This document shows, in pieces, positions 8,690 to 17,834 of a stretch of DNA of 64,000 bases. How positions within the stretch are numbered: position 1 is the first letter of the stretch; every line of letters begins with the position of its first letter. Source of the stretch: Gammaproteobacteria bacterium (GTDB lineage: Bacteria; Pseudomonadota; Gammaproteobacteria; Xanthomonadales; Wenzhouxiangellaceae); the NCBI GenBank assembly GCA_021772975.1, contig JAJFKY010000019.1, forward strand, positions 1 through 64,000, read 5' to 3'. Under the pieces are notes generated by a model. It was not told where the DNA came from, did not search any database, and saw only the letters and a list, made by a program, of their open reading frames with translations. Made by a program: the position numbers and the translations under genes.

Positions 8690-10567
8690 CTATTGCTGTC
8701 CGGCGATCCAACGCTGCAGCTTGGCCTCCAGAATATTCAGCGGCAGTGCGCCGCTGCTCAGTACTTCGGTGTGAAAGGCCTTGATGTCAAACTGATCACC
8801 CAATGCCTGCTCGGCCTGCTGGCGCAGTTCCTGAATTTTCAGCTGACCGATTTTATATGCCAGTGCCTGTCCGGGAATAGCCATAAAGCGTTCCGCTTCC
8901 GAGACCGCGCGCGCCTCGGCCACCGGTGCGTTGGCATACATGTATTCCAGCACCTGGGCACGGCTCCAGCCTTTATGATGCAGGCCGGTGTCTACCACCA
9001 GCCGTATCGCCCGCCACAACTCCGCCGCCAGCGTACCGTAATACTGATACGGGTCGCTGTAGACGCCCATCTCCTTGCCCAGTGATTCGGCATACAGACC
9101 CCAGCCCTCGACATAGGCGGTGGTACCGCCAAACAGCCTGAACTCAGGCAGACCCTGCAGTTCCTGCTGCAGGGCGCGCTGGAAATGATGGCCAGGCACC
9201 GCTTCGTGCAGATACAGCGACGTTACCGTCCAACTGGGACGGGCGCTTAAATCATAGCTGTTGACATAGAAAATGCCGGGTCGGGAACCGTCCGGCGCGG
9301 GGTTCTGATAGGCGCCGGAGGAAGCACTGCGTTCACGGTATTGCTCCACCGCGCGAATTTCAAAATCGGCCTGTGGACGGATGGAGAACAGCTGTTCGGC
9401 GGCCTGATCAACCGGTTCGCGCAGCGCTTTAAATGCGTTCAGCAGAGCCTCGCGGCTGGCGAATACAAATTGCGGGTCGCTGGCGGTAAACTCAAAAAAC
9501 GCCTCCAGTTCTCCGGCAAAGCCGACCTGCTGCATGACAGCACGCATTTCGTGCTGGATGCGGGCCACTTCGCTGAGCCCGATCTGATGAATGGCTTCCG
9601 GCTGTAAATCCGTACTGGTGGTATCAGCGACCAGATAGGCATACCACTCGGCGCCGCCCGGCAGATCGGTCATGCCGGAGGTGCTACGCGCGACGGGCAG
9701 ATATTCATGCTCGATAAAGTGATGCAGGCGCTTGATGGTCGGGATGATGGTGGTGCTGATCATGCGGCTGTAATCGGCCCTCAGCGTGCCCGCGGCGTCT
9801 TGTTCAAGCTCTTCCGGTAAGCTGTTCAAAGGCGCATAAAACAGACTGTCTTCCGGGTTATCCACCAGATGAGCTTGCAGCTGGGGTAAAACTCTTTCCA
9901 TCAGAATGGCGGGTTGGGTCAGTCCCGACTCCATGCCGGCGCGCATATTGACGATAGCCTGCTCGATATAGACCGCAAACTCGTTGGCCCGGGCGATGAA
10001 ATTGCGATAATCCTGTTCATTCTCAAATGGCTGCGCGTTTTGCCCGGAGCCAAACTGTGCGAACAGGTTGACGGGATTACGGAATTGATTGACTGGCATC
10101 AGGTGGCTGGGGAAAGTCATTCCGCGCAACGCATTTTCGCGTTCCAGAATAAAAATTTCATAGCTGAGCCGATCCTGTTCAGCCAGTTCATCATGCTCAT
10201 AAGCGCTGCCGCCGAGTGCCTGTGCCCGGGTCAGAAAATCCTGCTGCAATTGCCGGTTCTGCCGCCGATACTCGTTGCCGATCGAATTAGCCCAGCGATC
10301 GTTGTATTCGCGGATACCACGAAAAGTGGCCATTACCGGATTTAATCGTAATGATGCCTGGAAGTGCTCGGTGTATAAGCTATTGAGCTCGGTGGCTGCG
10401 TCGCTGGTTGGCTGCGTGGCGGCCTGGCTGTCATCGACAGCGTCCTGCGCAGGCCTCTCAACAGCAGGCGTGGCCGGTTCCGCCTGGTCACGATCACACG
10501 CGCCCAGACCCAGTAACAGTCCGGTGCTGAGCGTCGTGATAAGCAATAACTGCATGCTGCGGTACAT
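8690..10567 (-). CDS. DUF885 family lipoprotein
   Basis: Probable outer-membrane or periplasmic lipoprotein of about 625 aa. The N-terminus is a lipoprotein signal peptide ending in LLGLGAC, followed by an acidic Ala/Pro/Thr linker. The DUF885 family hallmark YLHEAVPGHHFQ, an HE-x4-HH zinc-metallopeptidase-like motif, lies near residue 450. Further conserved blocks are AYVEGWGLYAES and RAVSEAERFMAIPGQALAYKIG. Family members are presumed peptidases, but the substrate is unknown. The start at 10567 (MYRSMQ) is preferred; 10579 would touch the divergent msrA start. Confidence 0.9.
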   Translation of the reverse strand: MYRSMQLLLITTLSTGLLLGLGACDRDQAEPATPAVERPAQDAVDDSQAATQPTSDAATELNSLYTEHFQASLRLNPVMATFRGIREYNDRWANSIGNEYRRQNRQLQQDFLTRAQALGGSAYEHDELAEQDRLSYEIFILERENALRGMTFPSHLMPVNQFRNPVNLFAQFGSGQNAQPFENEQDYRNFIARANEFAVYIEQAIVNMRAGMESGLTQPAILMERVLPQLQAHLVDNPEDSLFYAPLNSLPEELEQDAAGTLRADYSRMISTTIIPTIKRLHHFIEHEYLPVARSTSGMTDLPGGAEWYAYLVADTTSTDLQPEAIHQIGLSEVARIQHEMRAVMQQVGFAGELEAFFEFTASDPQFVFASREALLNAFKALREPVDQAAEQLFSIRPQADFEIRAVEQYRERSASSGAYQNPAPDGSRPGIFYVNSYDLSARPSWTVTSLYLHEAVPGHHFQRALQQELQGLPEFRLFGGTTAYVEGWGLYAESLGKEMGVYSDPYQYYGTLAAELWRAIRLVVDTGLHHKGWSRAQVLEYMYANAPVAEARAVSEAERFMAIPGQALAYKIGQLKIQELRQQAEQALGDQFDIKAFHTEVLSSGALPLNILEAKLQRWIAGQQ

Positions 10568-10578
10568 AAAAGCTCCCA

Positions 10579-11154
10579 TTGGATCATTCTGAAATAAGCA
10601 GTCACTTTACCAAACTTGCGGAACCTATCGGCAATGCTCTAGTCCTGGATGGACTGAACGAGCACATCAATCCAGTCGATATGCACAGCCCACTGATAAC
10701 GCCGCCCCGCGAACAGTATGCAAGCGCCACTTTTGGGGCAGGCTGTTTCTGGGGTGTACAGAAGTTTTTCGCTGGCCTGCCAGGCGTCATCGACAGCACG
10801 GTCGGCTATATGGGTGGAGAGTTAACCGAACCTGATTATCACCAGGTCTGCCGGGGTCCTATCGGTGCCTCAGACCCGGGGCATGTAGAAGTGGTGCGGG
10901 TAAGTTTTGCCCCAGACCAGCGCGACTATGCACAGTTGTTACAGGATTTTCTTGCCTGCCATAATCCGGCGCATTATTACAAACGCCAGTATCAGTCGGT
11001 GATTTTTTATCATGATCAGCATCAGCATGCGCTTGGCCGGGCTTTATTGCAGCAGCACTCTGGCCAGCTTCAGCCACTGGTCACCGTGCTGGAACCGGCT
11101 GCCCGGTTTTGGCGGGCAGAAGATCATCACCAGCATTATTACCGGCGATCATGA
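10579..11154 (+). CDS. msrA: Peptide methionine sulfoxide reductase MsrA, atypical
   Basis: Repairs methionine-S-sulfoxide in proteins. The catalytic cysteine motif GAGCFWGVQ lies at about 52-60, followed by TVGYMGG and GHVEVVRVSF, which holds the catalytic-site Glu. Two oddities: the usual loop GND-x-GTQYRS is shortened here (CHNPAHYYKRQYQSVIF), removing the conserved Asp, and no C-terminal recycling cysteine is seen. The start is uncertain, because the ATG at 10579 overlaps the divergent lipoprotein promoter region while the ATG at 10681 begins nearer the conserved domain. The gene may encode an enzyme with altered activity. Confidence 0.85.
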   Translation: MDHSEISSHFTKLAEPIGNALVLDGLNEHINPVDMHSPLITPPREQYASATFGAGCFWGVQKFFAGLPGVIDSTVGYMGGELTEPDYHQVCRGPIGASDPGHVEVVRVSFAPDQRDYAQLLQDFLACHNPAHYYKRQYQSVIFYHDQHQHALGRALLQQHSGQLQPLVTVLEPAARFWRAEDHHQHYYRRS

Positions 11155-11203
11155 TGTCCTCAGCCAGATTTAACCCGCAGCGGCAGGCCACCGGCAGTGG
11201 TGT

Positions 11204-11455
11204 TCAGGCCAACCGCAGTATCCGCATCAGCGTCAATAGCATACAGGCGCCCACCGCGGCTACCACAATGGTGTTGAACAGGCTGCCTTCCAGTGGGAAA
11301 AAACCGAACTGGCCGGCAATCCAGCTGCCCAGAAAGGCTCCGCTGATGGCCACCAGCACGTTCGCGGCCAGGCCGGCCAGGCTGCCTCTGGTTAATACGC
11401 TGGTCAACCAGCCGGTGATCGCGCCGACTATGACAATAACTAATAATGTTTCCAT
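11204..11455 (-). CDS. GlsB/YeaQ/YmgE family membrane protein
   Basis: Small hydrophobic protein (83 aa) of the family formerly called transglycosylase-associated, common among stress-induced inner-membrane proteins. Three membrane segments are visible, with the Gly-rich pattern IVGAITGWLTSVLTRGS, then ISGAFLGSWIAGQFG. The start at 11455 is chosen because an AGGAGG sits just upstream and the hydrophobic domain begins at once. Its biochemical role is not established. Confidence 0.85.
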   Translation of the reverse strand: METLLVIVIVGAITGWLTSVLTRGSLAGLAANVLVAISGAFLGSWIAGQFGFFPLEGSLFNTIVVAAVGACMLLTLMRILRLA

Positions 11456-11491
11456 AACCTCCTGCTCCTCGCTGTAACGATGCATCACCAT

Positions 11492-11865
11492 CTGTTCATG
11501 CGAATTAGTGTTGTAATCAGGGAATATGGTGGAGGGGTTGTGATCGTCGGATTTGGCGCAGTCGCGCCGCAGGTCCCGAAACCTGCTGAATTACGTTGCA
11601 GCTTAACTGCATTCAAAACGACCTCCATCATGATGACCGATAGGACGTCGTTCGCGGAGACGAAGGTTGCCCTACCTGTTCGGAGGCTTCGTGCCCTTAT
11701 TGATTTAGCATACCTGCTTGGATTTACTATAATGCCTTTAACAACTTGCTACAAATTATACTTTCGGGTAGGCGCTAGAGTTTTAAGCATGATCAGAATG
11801 TTCCAGCACGAGCAGTATCAGACTGGGTATGCCGCCAGCCAGCGCGCGAATGGCTGCGCATCAGC
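11492..11865. other. Intergenic region with no recognised gene
   Basis: These 374 bases separate the GlsB-type gene from the lytic transglycosylase gene. A 129-codon plus-strand frame exists but has no recognisable family, no plausible ribosome-binding site and an irregular composition. A TATAAT at 11728-11733 with a weak TTAGCA 17 bp upstream is a possible promoter for the downstream gene. Confidence 0.6.
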
Positions 11866-12552
11866 ATGAACCGCTGCTCTACCACGTCACGCTATCGGAC
11901 TGTCCGTTTCGGCTTAAGGGCCTGTCTGTGGGCGCTGTTGCTGGTAACCGCGAGTTCCGCAATGGCTCAGGTGTATAAGTTCACCGATGAAAACGGCATT
12001 ATCAACTACACTAACGTCAAGCCTTCCAGCAGCAAATACAAGCTTAAGGTGATCGGCTGTTACGGCACCTGCAAACGCAAGGTTAACTGGCACACCGTAG
12101 CCCTGAATACAGACAGTTATCAGCAACTTGTGGCCGATCTGGCGGTTGAGTACGAGCTTGACGAAGCGTTGCTGAGGGCATTGATCCATGCCGAGTCCGG
12201 ATTTAATCCGCGGGCCACATCGCCCAAGGGCGCGCAGGGTCTGATGCAGTTAATGCCTGGCACCCAGCGTGATCTGGGGGTGAGCAATGCGTATACCGCG
12301 GAAGAAAATTTACGTGGTGGCAGCCGGTATCTCGCGCAAATGCTGAATTTATTCGAGGATAAAACCGACTATGCACTGGCGGCCTACAATGCCGGGCCGA
12401 ATGCGGTGCGCAATTACGATGGTGTGCCGCCGTATACGGAAACCCGGGAATACATCCGGCGGATCAAAATACTGCATGCCCGTTATCGTACCGAACTGAA
12501 CAAGCAAAACCCGGGCAGTGCCGCGATCACCACCGCCGCCAGCAGCCGCTGA
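11866..12552 (+). CDS. Secreted lytic murein transglycosylase (SLT family, with DUF4124-like N-terminus)
   Basis: Cleaves peptidoglycan between MurNAc and GlcNAc with 1,6-anhydro product formation. A signal peptide (about 1-35, ending SSAMA) is followed by a DUF4124-like stretch (QVYKFTDENGIINYTN) and then the SLT domain. The catalytic glutamate lies in LIHAESGFNPRATSPKGA, followed by GLMQLMPGT and the ALAAYNAGPNAV motif. The C-terminal tail is short. This is a compact, 228-aa, single-domain version. Bases 11728-11733 hold a possible -10 box. Confidence 0.92.
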   Translation: MNRCSTTSRYRTVRFGLRACLWALLLVTASSAMAQVYKFTDENGIINYTNVKPSSSKYKLKVIGCYGTCKRKVNWHTVALNTDSYQQLVADLAVEYELDEALLRALIHAESGFNPRATSPKGAQGLMQLMPGTQRDLGVSNAYTAEENLRGGSRYLAQMLNLFEDKTDYALAAYNAGPNAVRNYDGVPPYTETREYIRRIKILHARYRTELNKQNPGSAAITTAASSR

Positions 12553-12586
12553 ATGTGCGGCCTGCGGTAAGCACTGCCGGAGTCGC

Positions 12587-13198
12587 TCAGAAATCCCCTA
12601 ACAGAGCATGCATATCCAGCGCCGCGGCGCTGATCTGACCATTGCTGGCATCCAGCAGCGCCTGGCGCAGGCGAGCGACTTGTCGGTCCGGAACCTCCAG
12701 TTGCAACACCAGCTGTTCGCTTTGCCAGTTTTGCTCGGTAATACTGGCCGCATGCGCAGCACTGATCTGATGGACTGTATTGACGTGCTCAAAGCGACAG
12801 CGCACTTCCATGCGTGAATAGCGCACCAATGGCCGGTTGTCGGCCAGCCGCAGACATTCCGCGGCGCTGCCGCCATAGGCGCGGCTGAGGCCCCCGGCGC
12901 CAAGCTTGATGCCACCGTACCAGCGTATCACCAGCACCGCGGTATGATCAAAGTTCTGCTGTTCAATAGCCCGCAGGATTGGCCGGCCGGCGGTGCCACC
13001 GGGCTCACCGTCATCATCACTGCGAAATTGCTGGCCAACCTTCCAGGCCCAGCAGTTGTGGGTGGCGGACAAATCCCGGTGCCGGTCCAGAAAGTCCTCG
13101 GCCTGCTCGGGGTCTTCACAATATCCAGCCACCGCCACAAATCGACTGCGTTTGATCAGCTGCTGATAGTCAGCGGTGGCTATGAGAATTTTCGCCAT
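12587..13198 (-). CDS. yigZ: YigZ/IMPACT family protein
   Basis: Member of UPF0029 (IMPACT/YigZ). The hallmark DDDGEPGGTAGRPIL lies at about 61-75, with VLVIRWYGGIKLGAGGLSRAY about 20 residues later. The N-terminal domain has a ribosomal S5-like fold and the C-terminal domain resembles elongation-factor domain V in solved structures. Its role in bacteria is unsettled. The ATG at 13198 is preferred over a TTG one codon upstream. It converges on the transglycosylase gene, with 34 bp between them. Confidence 0.92.
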   Translation of the reverse strand: MAKILIATADYQQLIKRSRFVAVAGYCEDPEQAEDFLDRHRDLSATHNCWAWKVGQQFRSDDDGEPGGTAGRPILRAIEQQNFDHTAVLVIRWYGGIKLGAGGLSRAYGGSAAECLRLADNRPLVRYSRMEVRCRFEHVNTVHQISAAHAASITEQNWQSEQLVLQLEVPDRQVARLRQALLDASNGQISAAALDMHALLGDF

Positions 13199-13270
13199 CA
13201 AAGGTAGCCCGGATAACGATCAGACAGCTCGGCTTTCCCGGGTAGCGGGCTGCTGAACACGCCAGCTGGA

Positions 13271-14587
13271 TTATTCAGTGGGTTGTGGTTCATCGGTGGT
13301 CCTGGCCGCAACCTGGAAGTCGGCGAACTGCAAGGTCACCGATCGACCGGCCGGCAATTGCGCCGGTTTTGCCAACACCTGCGGTGGCTCAGTTGCAGCA
13401 TCAGATAAGACCACCGCATAGCCACGTTCCAGCACCGCCTGTGGTCCGATTGCAAGCAGTGCCCGGTGCAGGTTGGTCAGGTTATGCTGACGCTGGTTCA
13501 GGCCCGCCGCAATGGCCTGGCGCAGGCGGCGGCGTTGCTCGCGCAGGCGTTCCTGATGGCGCTCCAGCAGCCGGGCAGGGTGGGCCTGCTGCAAACGCTT
13601 TTCCAGTTGCCGCAACTGCTGCCGTTGTAACTGCAGCTGATGCGCAGGATGCTGTCGCTGCAATCGCGCCAGCAGCTGGTCGGTGTGCTGCTGGGCCTGT
13701 TGCAGCTGCCAGACGAAATGCTGCCTCAGACGGCGCAATTGAGCCTGCAGGTGCTGGCTGACGCTGACCTGATCCGGGCTGATCAATTCAGCCGCCGCGG
13801 ACGGGGTGGGGGCACGGACATCGGCCACAAAATCGCTGATACTGAAGTCGATTTCATGGCCTACCGCGGACACGATTGGAATCGGACAGGCAGCAATCAT
13901 GCGGGCCAGCTGCTCATCATTAAAAGCCCATAGATCCTCCAGTGAGCCGCCGCCACGGGTAATCACCAGCACCTCCACGGCATTATCGTGTTGCGCCTGC
14001 TGCAGTGCCTGGCGCAGCTCCGCGGGCGCCTGTTCACCCTGTACGGAACTGGGGTATACGATCACTCTGGCCAATGGCCAGCGGCGCTGCAGGACCTGTC
14101 TGAAGTCTTTGATCGCGGCCCCTGACGGCGAGGTGATGACGCCGATAGTAGCGGGCATGCGTGGCAGGCGGTGTTTGCGCTCATCGGCAAACAGCCCTTC
14201 GCTGGCCAATTGCTGCTTCAGCGCCTCGAACTGTTGTCGTAACAGACCCTCTCCGGCGGTTTCGACAAAATCGGCAATAAACTGAAAGTCACCACGTGGC
14301 TCGTACAGGCTGATGCGGCCGCGCACCAGCACCTGCTGACCATTGGCGATATTGGCCTGCACCAGCATGGCTTTCTGCCGGAACAGTGCACACCGCAGTT
14401 GCGCCCGTGCATCTTTCAGCGAAAAGTACAGGTGACCGGAGGCTGGTCGCGCCAGATTGGATATTTCACCGGATACCCACAATACCGGGAAGCCGGCTTC
14501 CAGGTGCAGGCGTGCTTCGCGGTTCAGCTCGCTGGGGGTATAGATGTTGCGGCTGTCGCCGGTATGGGTGTTGGTAATGTTGGCCAC
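13271..14587 (-). CDS. xseA: Exodeoxyribonuclease VII large subunit
   Basis: Large subunit of ExoVII, which degrades single-stranded DNA from both ends with XseB. An N-terminal OB-fold (WVSGEISNLARPASGHLYFSLKD) is followed by the catalytic domain (GVITSPSGAAIKDF; ITRGGGSLEDLWAFNDE; AVGHEIDFSISDFVADVRAPTP, split here across motifs). A long Gln/Arg/Leu-rich coiled coil runs from about 270 to 390. The length of 438 aa is typical (456 in E. coli). The GTG start lies inside the 3' end of the preceding glycosyltransferase gene (64-bp overlap), implying translational coupling. No xseB is adjacent. Confidence 0.95.
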   Translation of the reverse strand: MANITNTHTGDSRNIYTPSELNREARLHLEAGFPVLWVSGEISNLARPASGHLYFSLKDARAQLRCALFRQKAMLVQANIANGQQVLVRGRISLYEPRGDFQFIADFVETAGEGLLRQQFEALKQQLASEGLFADERKHRLPRMPATIGVITSPSGAAIKDFRQVLQRRWPLARVIVYPSSVQGEQAPAELRQALQQAQHDNAVEVLVITRGGGSLEDLWAFNDEQLARMIAACPIPIVSAVGHEIDFSISDFVADVRAPTPSAAAELISPDQVSVSQHLQAQLRRLRQHFVWQLQQAQQHTDQLLARLQRQHPAHQLQLQRQQLRQLEKRLQQAHPARLLERHQERLREQRRRLRQAIAAGLNQRQHNLTNLHRALLAIGPQAVLERGYAVVLSDAATEPPQVLAKPAQLPAGRSVTLQFADFQVAARTTDEPQPTE

Positions 14588-15633
14588 GTGCCAGGATTAT
14601 ACTTGTCCCCGGCAGTTTCAGCAGCGCTTTGCTCCGGCGAGGTCGCCAGCAGCGACAAAAAGCGTTCCACGGAACGGCGGATACTGAAATCACCGGCGCG
14701 TTCAATACAATCTTCCGGTGCACAGCGCAGGGCCCGATAGACTGCCTGTTGCAAATCGTTATCCAGCGCTCCATTGCAGCCGTCATCCACCACATCACGT
14801 GGCCCCGCGACCGGATAAGCAGCGACTGGTACGCCACAGGCCATCGCCTCCAGCATAACCAGACCGAAAGTATCTGATTTGCTGGGAAACACAAACACAT
14901 CCGCGGCGCTGATGGCCCGCACCAGATCATCGGCATATTTATAGCCGCAAAAGATGGCCTCGGGAAACTGCTTCTGCAGCCGCTGGCGATCCGGTCCATC
15001 ACCGACGATCACCTTGCTGCCGGGTAAATCAAGGCGTAGAAACTCCACCAGGTTTTTCTCGATGGCGACCCGACCGGCATACAGGGCAACTGGTCTGGGC
15101 AGATCCCAGTAAGCTTTGCCCAGCGGGCGAAATCTGGCGGTATCGACCGCGCCCGGCCAGATCTTCAGATTGGTGAATCCGCGTGCCGACAGCTCATCCC
15201 GATGGCTGCGGCTGCGCACCATGGTGGCGCTGGCCGCGCTATGGAACCGCTGCAGCCAGCGATAGGCCCGCCGGCTGGGTAACCTGGGTAATCGCATTTG
15301 AATGTATTCGATCAGACGGGTGTGGCAGGCGGTGGTAAAGGCTATGTTCCGGCGACGGCAATAACGCCGTGCGGCGATGCCCAGCGGACCTTCAGTAGCA
15401 ATATGCACCGCATCATAATCGGCTCCGCGCAGGGCTCGGCGGATGGTCAGGCTGGCCAGCAGGGATAACCGGATTTCCGGATAGCCGGGGCAGGGCATGG
15501 TCAGATAGCGTGCCGGTCCGATCACCTCGACGATATGCCCGAGCTGCTGCAGAGCGCTGCACATCTGCTCCAGGGTACGCACCACCCCATTGACCTGCGG
15601 GGCCCAGGCATCAGTAATCAAGGCAATCTTCAT
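14524..15633 (-). CDS. GT4-family glycosyltransferase
   Basis: GT-B fold retaining glycosyltransferase (369 aa). The N-terminal half begins KIALITDAWAPQVNGVVRTL, with the GVVRT loop typical of GT4 lipid and sugar transferases. The nucleotide-sugar half shows ALYAGRVAIEKNL and SKSDTFGLVMLEAMACGVPV, the E-x7-E motif. The closest general type is the glucosyl- or mannosyl-transferase of glycolipid synthesis; the acceptor is unknown. The start overlaps the stop of the LpxH-like gene as ATGA. The last about 30 residues (Pro/Thr/Ala-rich) overlap xseA and look non-conserved. Confidence 0.88.
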   Translation of the reverse strand: MKIALITDAWAPQVNGVVRTLEQMCSALQQLGHIVEVIGPARYLTMPCPGYPEIRLSLLASLTIRRALRGADYDAVHIATEGPLGIAARRYCRRRNIAFTTACHTRLIEYIQMRLPRLPSRRAYRWLQRFHSAASATMVRSRSHRDELSARGFTNLKIWPGAVDTARFRPLGKAYWDLPRPVALYAGRVAIEKNLVEFLRLDLPGSKVIVGDGPDRQRLQKQFPEAIFCGYKYADDLVRAISAADVFVFPSKSDTFGLVMLEAMACGVPVAAYPVAGPRDVVDDGCNGALDNDLQQAVYRALRCAPEDCIERAGDFSIRRSVERFLSLLATSPEQSAAETAGDKYNPGTWPTLPTPIPATAATSIPPAS

Positions 15634-16490
15634 GCCGCCACTTCACCCGGCGAAACCGCCGGCCTGACTGCGGATGGAGTTGGGCTGATGCCGTCACTGG
15701 CGCCGCGCGGCAACACCTTGATGACCTTTTTTTCATCAGCCCAGTGCTGCAATTCTATGCTGCCATCATGCAGTTCAATCAGCGCGGTGCAGCTCTCTAC
15801 CCAGTCACCGCAATTCATATAAATCACCTCATCAATGCGTGATATTTCAGCATGATGAATGTGCCCGCAAACCAGGCCGTCCACGCCGCGCCGGTTTGCT
15901 TCGCGGGCCAGCGCGGATTCGAAACTGCCGATGTAGGAAACGGCATTTTTGACTTTGTGCTTAAGAAATTTGGCCAGTGACCAGTAATCCTTGCCCAGTT
16001 TGTCGCGCCACCAGTTGACCATCCGGTTGGCATACAGCAGCCAGTTGTAACAGCGACTGCCGAGTTTGGCCAGAAATTTTGAATGTCTCACCACGTAGTC
16101 AAACTGATCACCATGCAACACCAGATAACGCCGCCCATCGGGGGCAATGTGCACGGCATCTTTGACGATTTTCACATTACCCAGCTGGATGCCGTCATAA
16201 CTACGCAGGACTTCATCGTGGTTGCCGGGAATAAAGATGACATTGGTATTGTGCTTGGCCTTGCCCAGGATGCTGCGCACCACATTATTATGTGACTGGC
16301 TCCAGTAGCCGCGCTTTTTCAGATACCAGAAATCAATGATGTCACCGACCAGATAAAGGTTCTCACACTGGATGGAGTGCAGAAAGTCATTCAGGTGCTC
16401 AGCGCTGCAACCGGGAAACCCCAGGTGGACATCGGAAATAAATACAGAACGAACGCGGCGGGCGGTACTCAGTTCGGTAACATTATCCAT
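15630..16490 (-). CDS. LpxH-like UDP-2,3-diacylglucosamine diphosphatase family metallophosphoesterase
   Basis: Calcineurin-like metallophosphoesterase (286 aa) with the dinuclear-metal motifs in order: FISDVHLG (about 18-25), VGDIIDFWYL (about 48-57), PGNHDE (about 89-94), VLHGDQFD (about 124-131) and CGHIHHAE (about 206-213). The layout resembles the LpxH-like group often found beside a GT4 glycosyltransferase, rather than the 240-aa housekeeping LpxH. It is first in a three-gene minus-strand operon with the glycosyltransferase and xseA. A role in envelope glycolipid metabolism is inferred from this pairing. Confidence 0.88.
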   Translation of the reverse strand: MDNVTELSTARRVRSVFISDVHLGFPGCSAEHLNDFLHSIQCENLYLVGDIIDFWYLKKRGYWSQSHNNVVRSILGKAKHNTNVIFIPGNHDEVLRSYDGIQLGNVKIVKDAVHIAPDGRRYLVLHGDQFDYVVRHSKFLAKLGSRCYNWLLYANRMVNWWRDKLGKDYWSLAKFLKHKVKNAVSYIGSFESALAREANRRGVDGLVCGHIHHAEISRIDEVIYMNCGDWVESCTALIELHDGSIELQHWADEKKVIKVLPRGASDGISPTPSAVRPAVSPGEVAA

Positions 16491-16624
16491 GCAATTTATA
16501 CGTTATGGTTTGGCCAATCCTAGCGAGCGGCTTTTGCAGCCAGATGACGCTGGTGCGACAGTTTCATGACAGCCACAGCAATAGTGCGTGCAGCGCAAAG
16601 CTCAGGCCAATCTGAGCAGCTGCG

Positions 16625-16654
16625 CTGCCACGCAGGGTCGGGTAACGATATAAT
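16625..16654 (+). promoter_or_regulatory. Candidate sigma-70 promoter of tdh
   Basis: CTGCCA (16625-16630, 4 of 6 consensus) and a perfect TATAAT (16649-16654) are separated by 18 bp. Transcription would begin near 16661, about 42 bp before the tdh start. Confidence 0.45.
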
Positions 16655-16702
16655 CCGCGGCAACCCCGGGCGTAAGCCCCTACCGCAAATTCGGAGAACA
16701 GT

Positions 16703-17746
16703 ATGGCGGCAAGCATGCGCGCATTGGTCAAGGATAAAGCTGCTGAAGGCATTGTAATGCGCGAAGTCGCGGTGCCTGAGCCGGGACCCAACGAGGTGCT
16801 GGTAGAGGTGGAAAAAACCGCCATCTGCGGGACTGACCTGCACATTTACAAATGGGATGACTGGTCGCAGCGCACCATCAAGCCGCCATTGGTCATCGGG
16901 CATGAGTTTGTCGGTCGTATCAGCAAGCTGGGCACCGCGGTCGAAGGTTATGAGCTCGGTGAACGGGTTTCCGCTGAAGGACACGTGGTATGCGGTGTTT
17001 GCCGTAACTGCAAGGCAGGCAAACAGCATTTATGCCCCAACACCATTGGTATCGGCGTTAACCGCGACGGCGCGTTTGCTGAATACGTGACTGTGCCGGC
17101 AACCAATTTATGGCGTATCCCGGATGCGATTCCGTCCGAACTGGCGGCATTTTTTGACCCGTTTGGTAATGCCGCGCACTGTGCGCTGCAATTTGACCTG
17201 ATTGGCGAAGATGTGCTGATCACCGGCGCTGGCCCGATCGGAATCATCGCTGCCGGCATCTGCCGGCATGTGGGCGCACGGCATGTGGTGATCAGCGATA
17301 TCAATGACTACCGTCTACAGCTGGCGCGCAATATGGGCGCCAGCCACACCATTAACGTCAAACATGAAAGCATTGCCGGTGCGGTCAAGGGCCTGGGCAT
17401 TGATGGTTTTGACATTGGCCTGGAAATGTCCGGCAATGCCAATGCCTTTAACGACATGCTGCATTCGATGTTTCATGGCGGCCGCATTGCGATGCTGGGG
17501 CTGATGCCCAACGGCAGCGGGGTGGATTGGGATCAGGTGATTTTCAAAGGTCTGCAGCTGCATGGTATCTACGGCCGGCGGATGTATGAGACCTGGTACA
17601 AGATGACCCAGATGGTGCTGTCCGGTTTTCCGTTGCAGAACACCTTAACGCATCATATTCCCATCGATGAGTTTGAGCACGGTTTTGAACTGATGGCCAG
17701 CGGGCAGTGCGGCAAAGTGGTGTGTGACTGGAGTGGCCAGCTTTAG
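16703..17746 (+). CDS. tdh: L-threonine 3-dehydrogenase
   Basis: Zinc-dependent alcohol-dehydrogenase family enzyme that oxidises threonine to 2-amino-3-ketobutyrate with NAD+. The catalytic zinc motif is CGTDLHIYKWDDW (C42, T44, H47) and GHEFVG (H67, E68). The structural zinc cysteines are in VVCGVCRNCKAGKQHLC, and the Rossmann motif GAGPIGIIAAG lies near 175. The length of 347 aa is close to E. coli (341). The partner ligase Kbl lies about 14 kb away (31977), not adjacent as in E. coli. A good -10 box lies upstream. Confidence 0.96.
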   Translation: MAASMRALVKDKAAEGIVMREVAVPEPGPNEVLVEVEKTAICGTDLHIYKWDDWSQRTIKPPLVIGHEFVGRISKLGTAVEGYELGERVSAEGHVVCGVCRNCKAGKQHLCPNTIGIGVNRDGAFAEYVTVPATNLWRIPDAIPSELAAFFDPFGNAAHCALQFDLIGEDVLITGAGPIGIIAAGICRHVGARHVVISDINDYRLQLARNMGASHTINVKHESIAGAVKGLGIDGFDIGLEMSGNANAFNDMLHSMFHGGRIAMLGLMPNGSGVDWDQVIFKGLQLHGIYGRRMYETWYKMTQMVLSGFPLQNTLTHHIPIDEFEHGFELMASGQCGKVVCDWSGQL

Positions 17747-17834
17747 CCCGGTCACACATCGTTACGGCGATAACCCGGTGGCAGGCAAGGCGAGCGGTTA
17801 TGATGAGCGCTGATACACAAACCCTGAAGCCGCG

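Noticed and set aside
11480-11869. 129-codon plus-strand open frame
   Set aside because: No ribosome-binding site, no recognisable domain, and it overlaps the GlsB-type gene; treated as intergenic.
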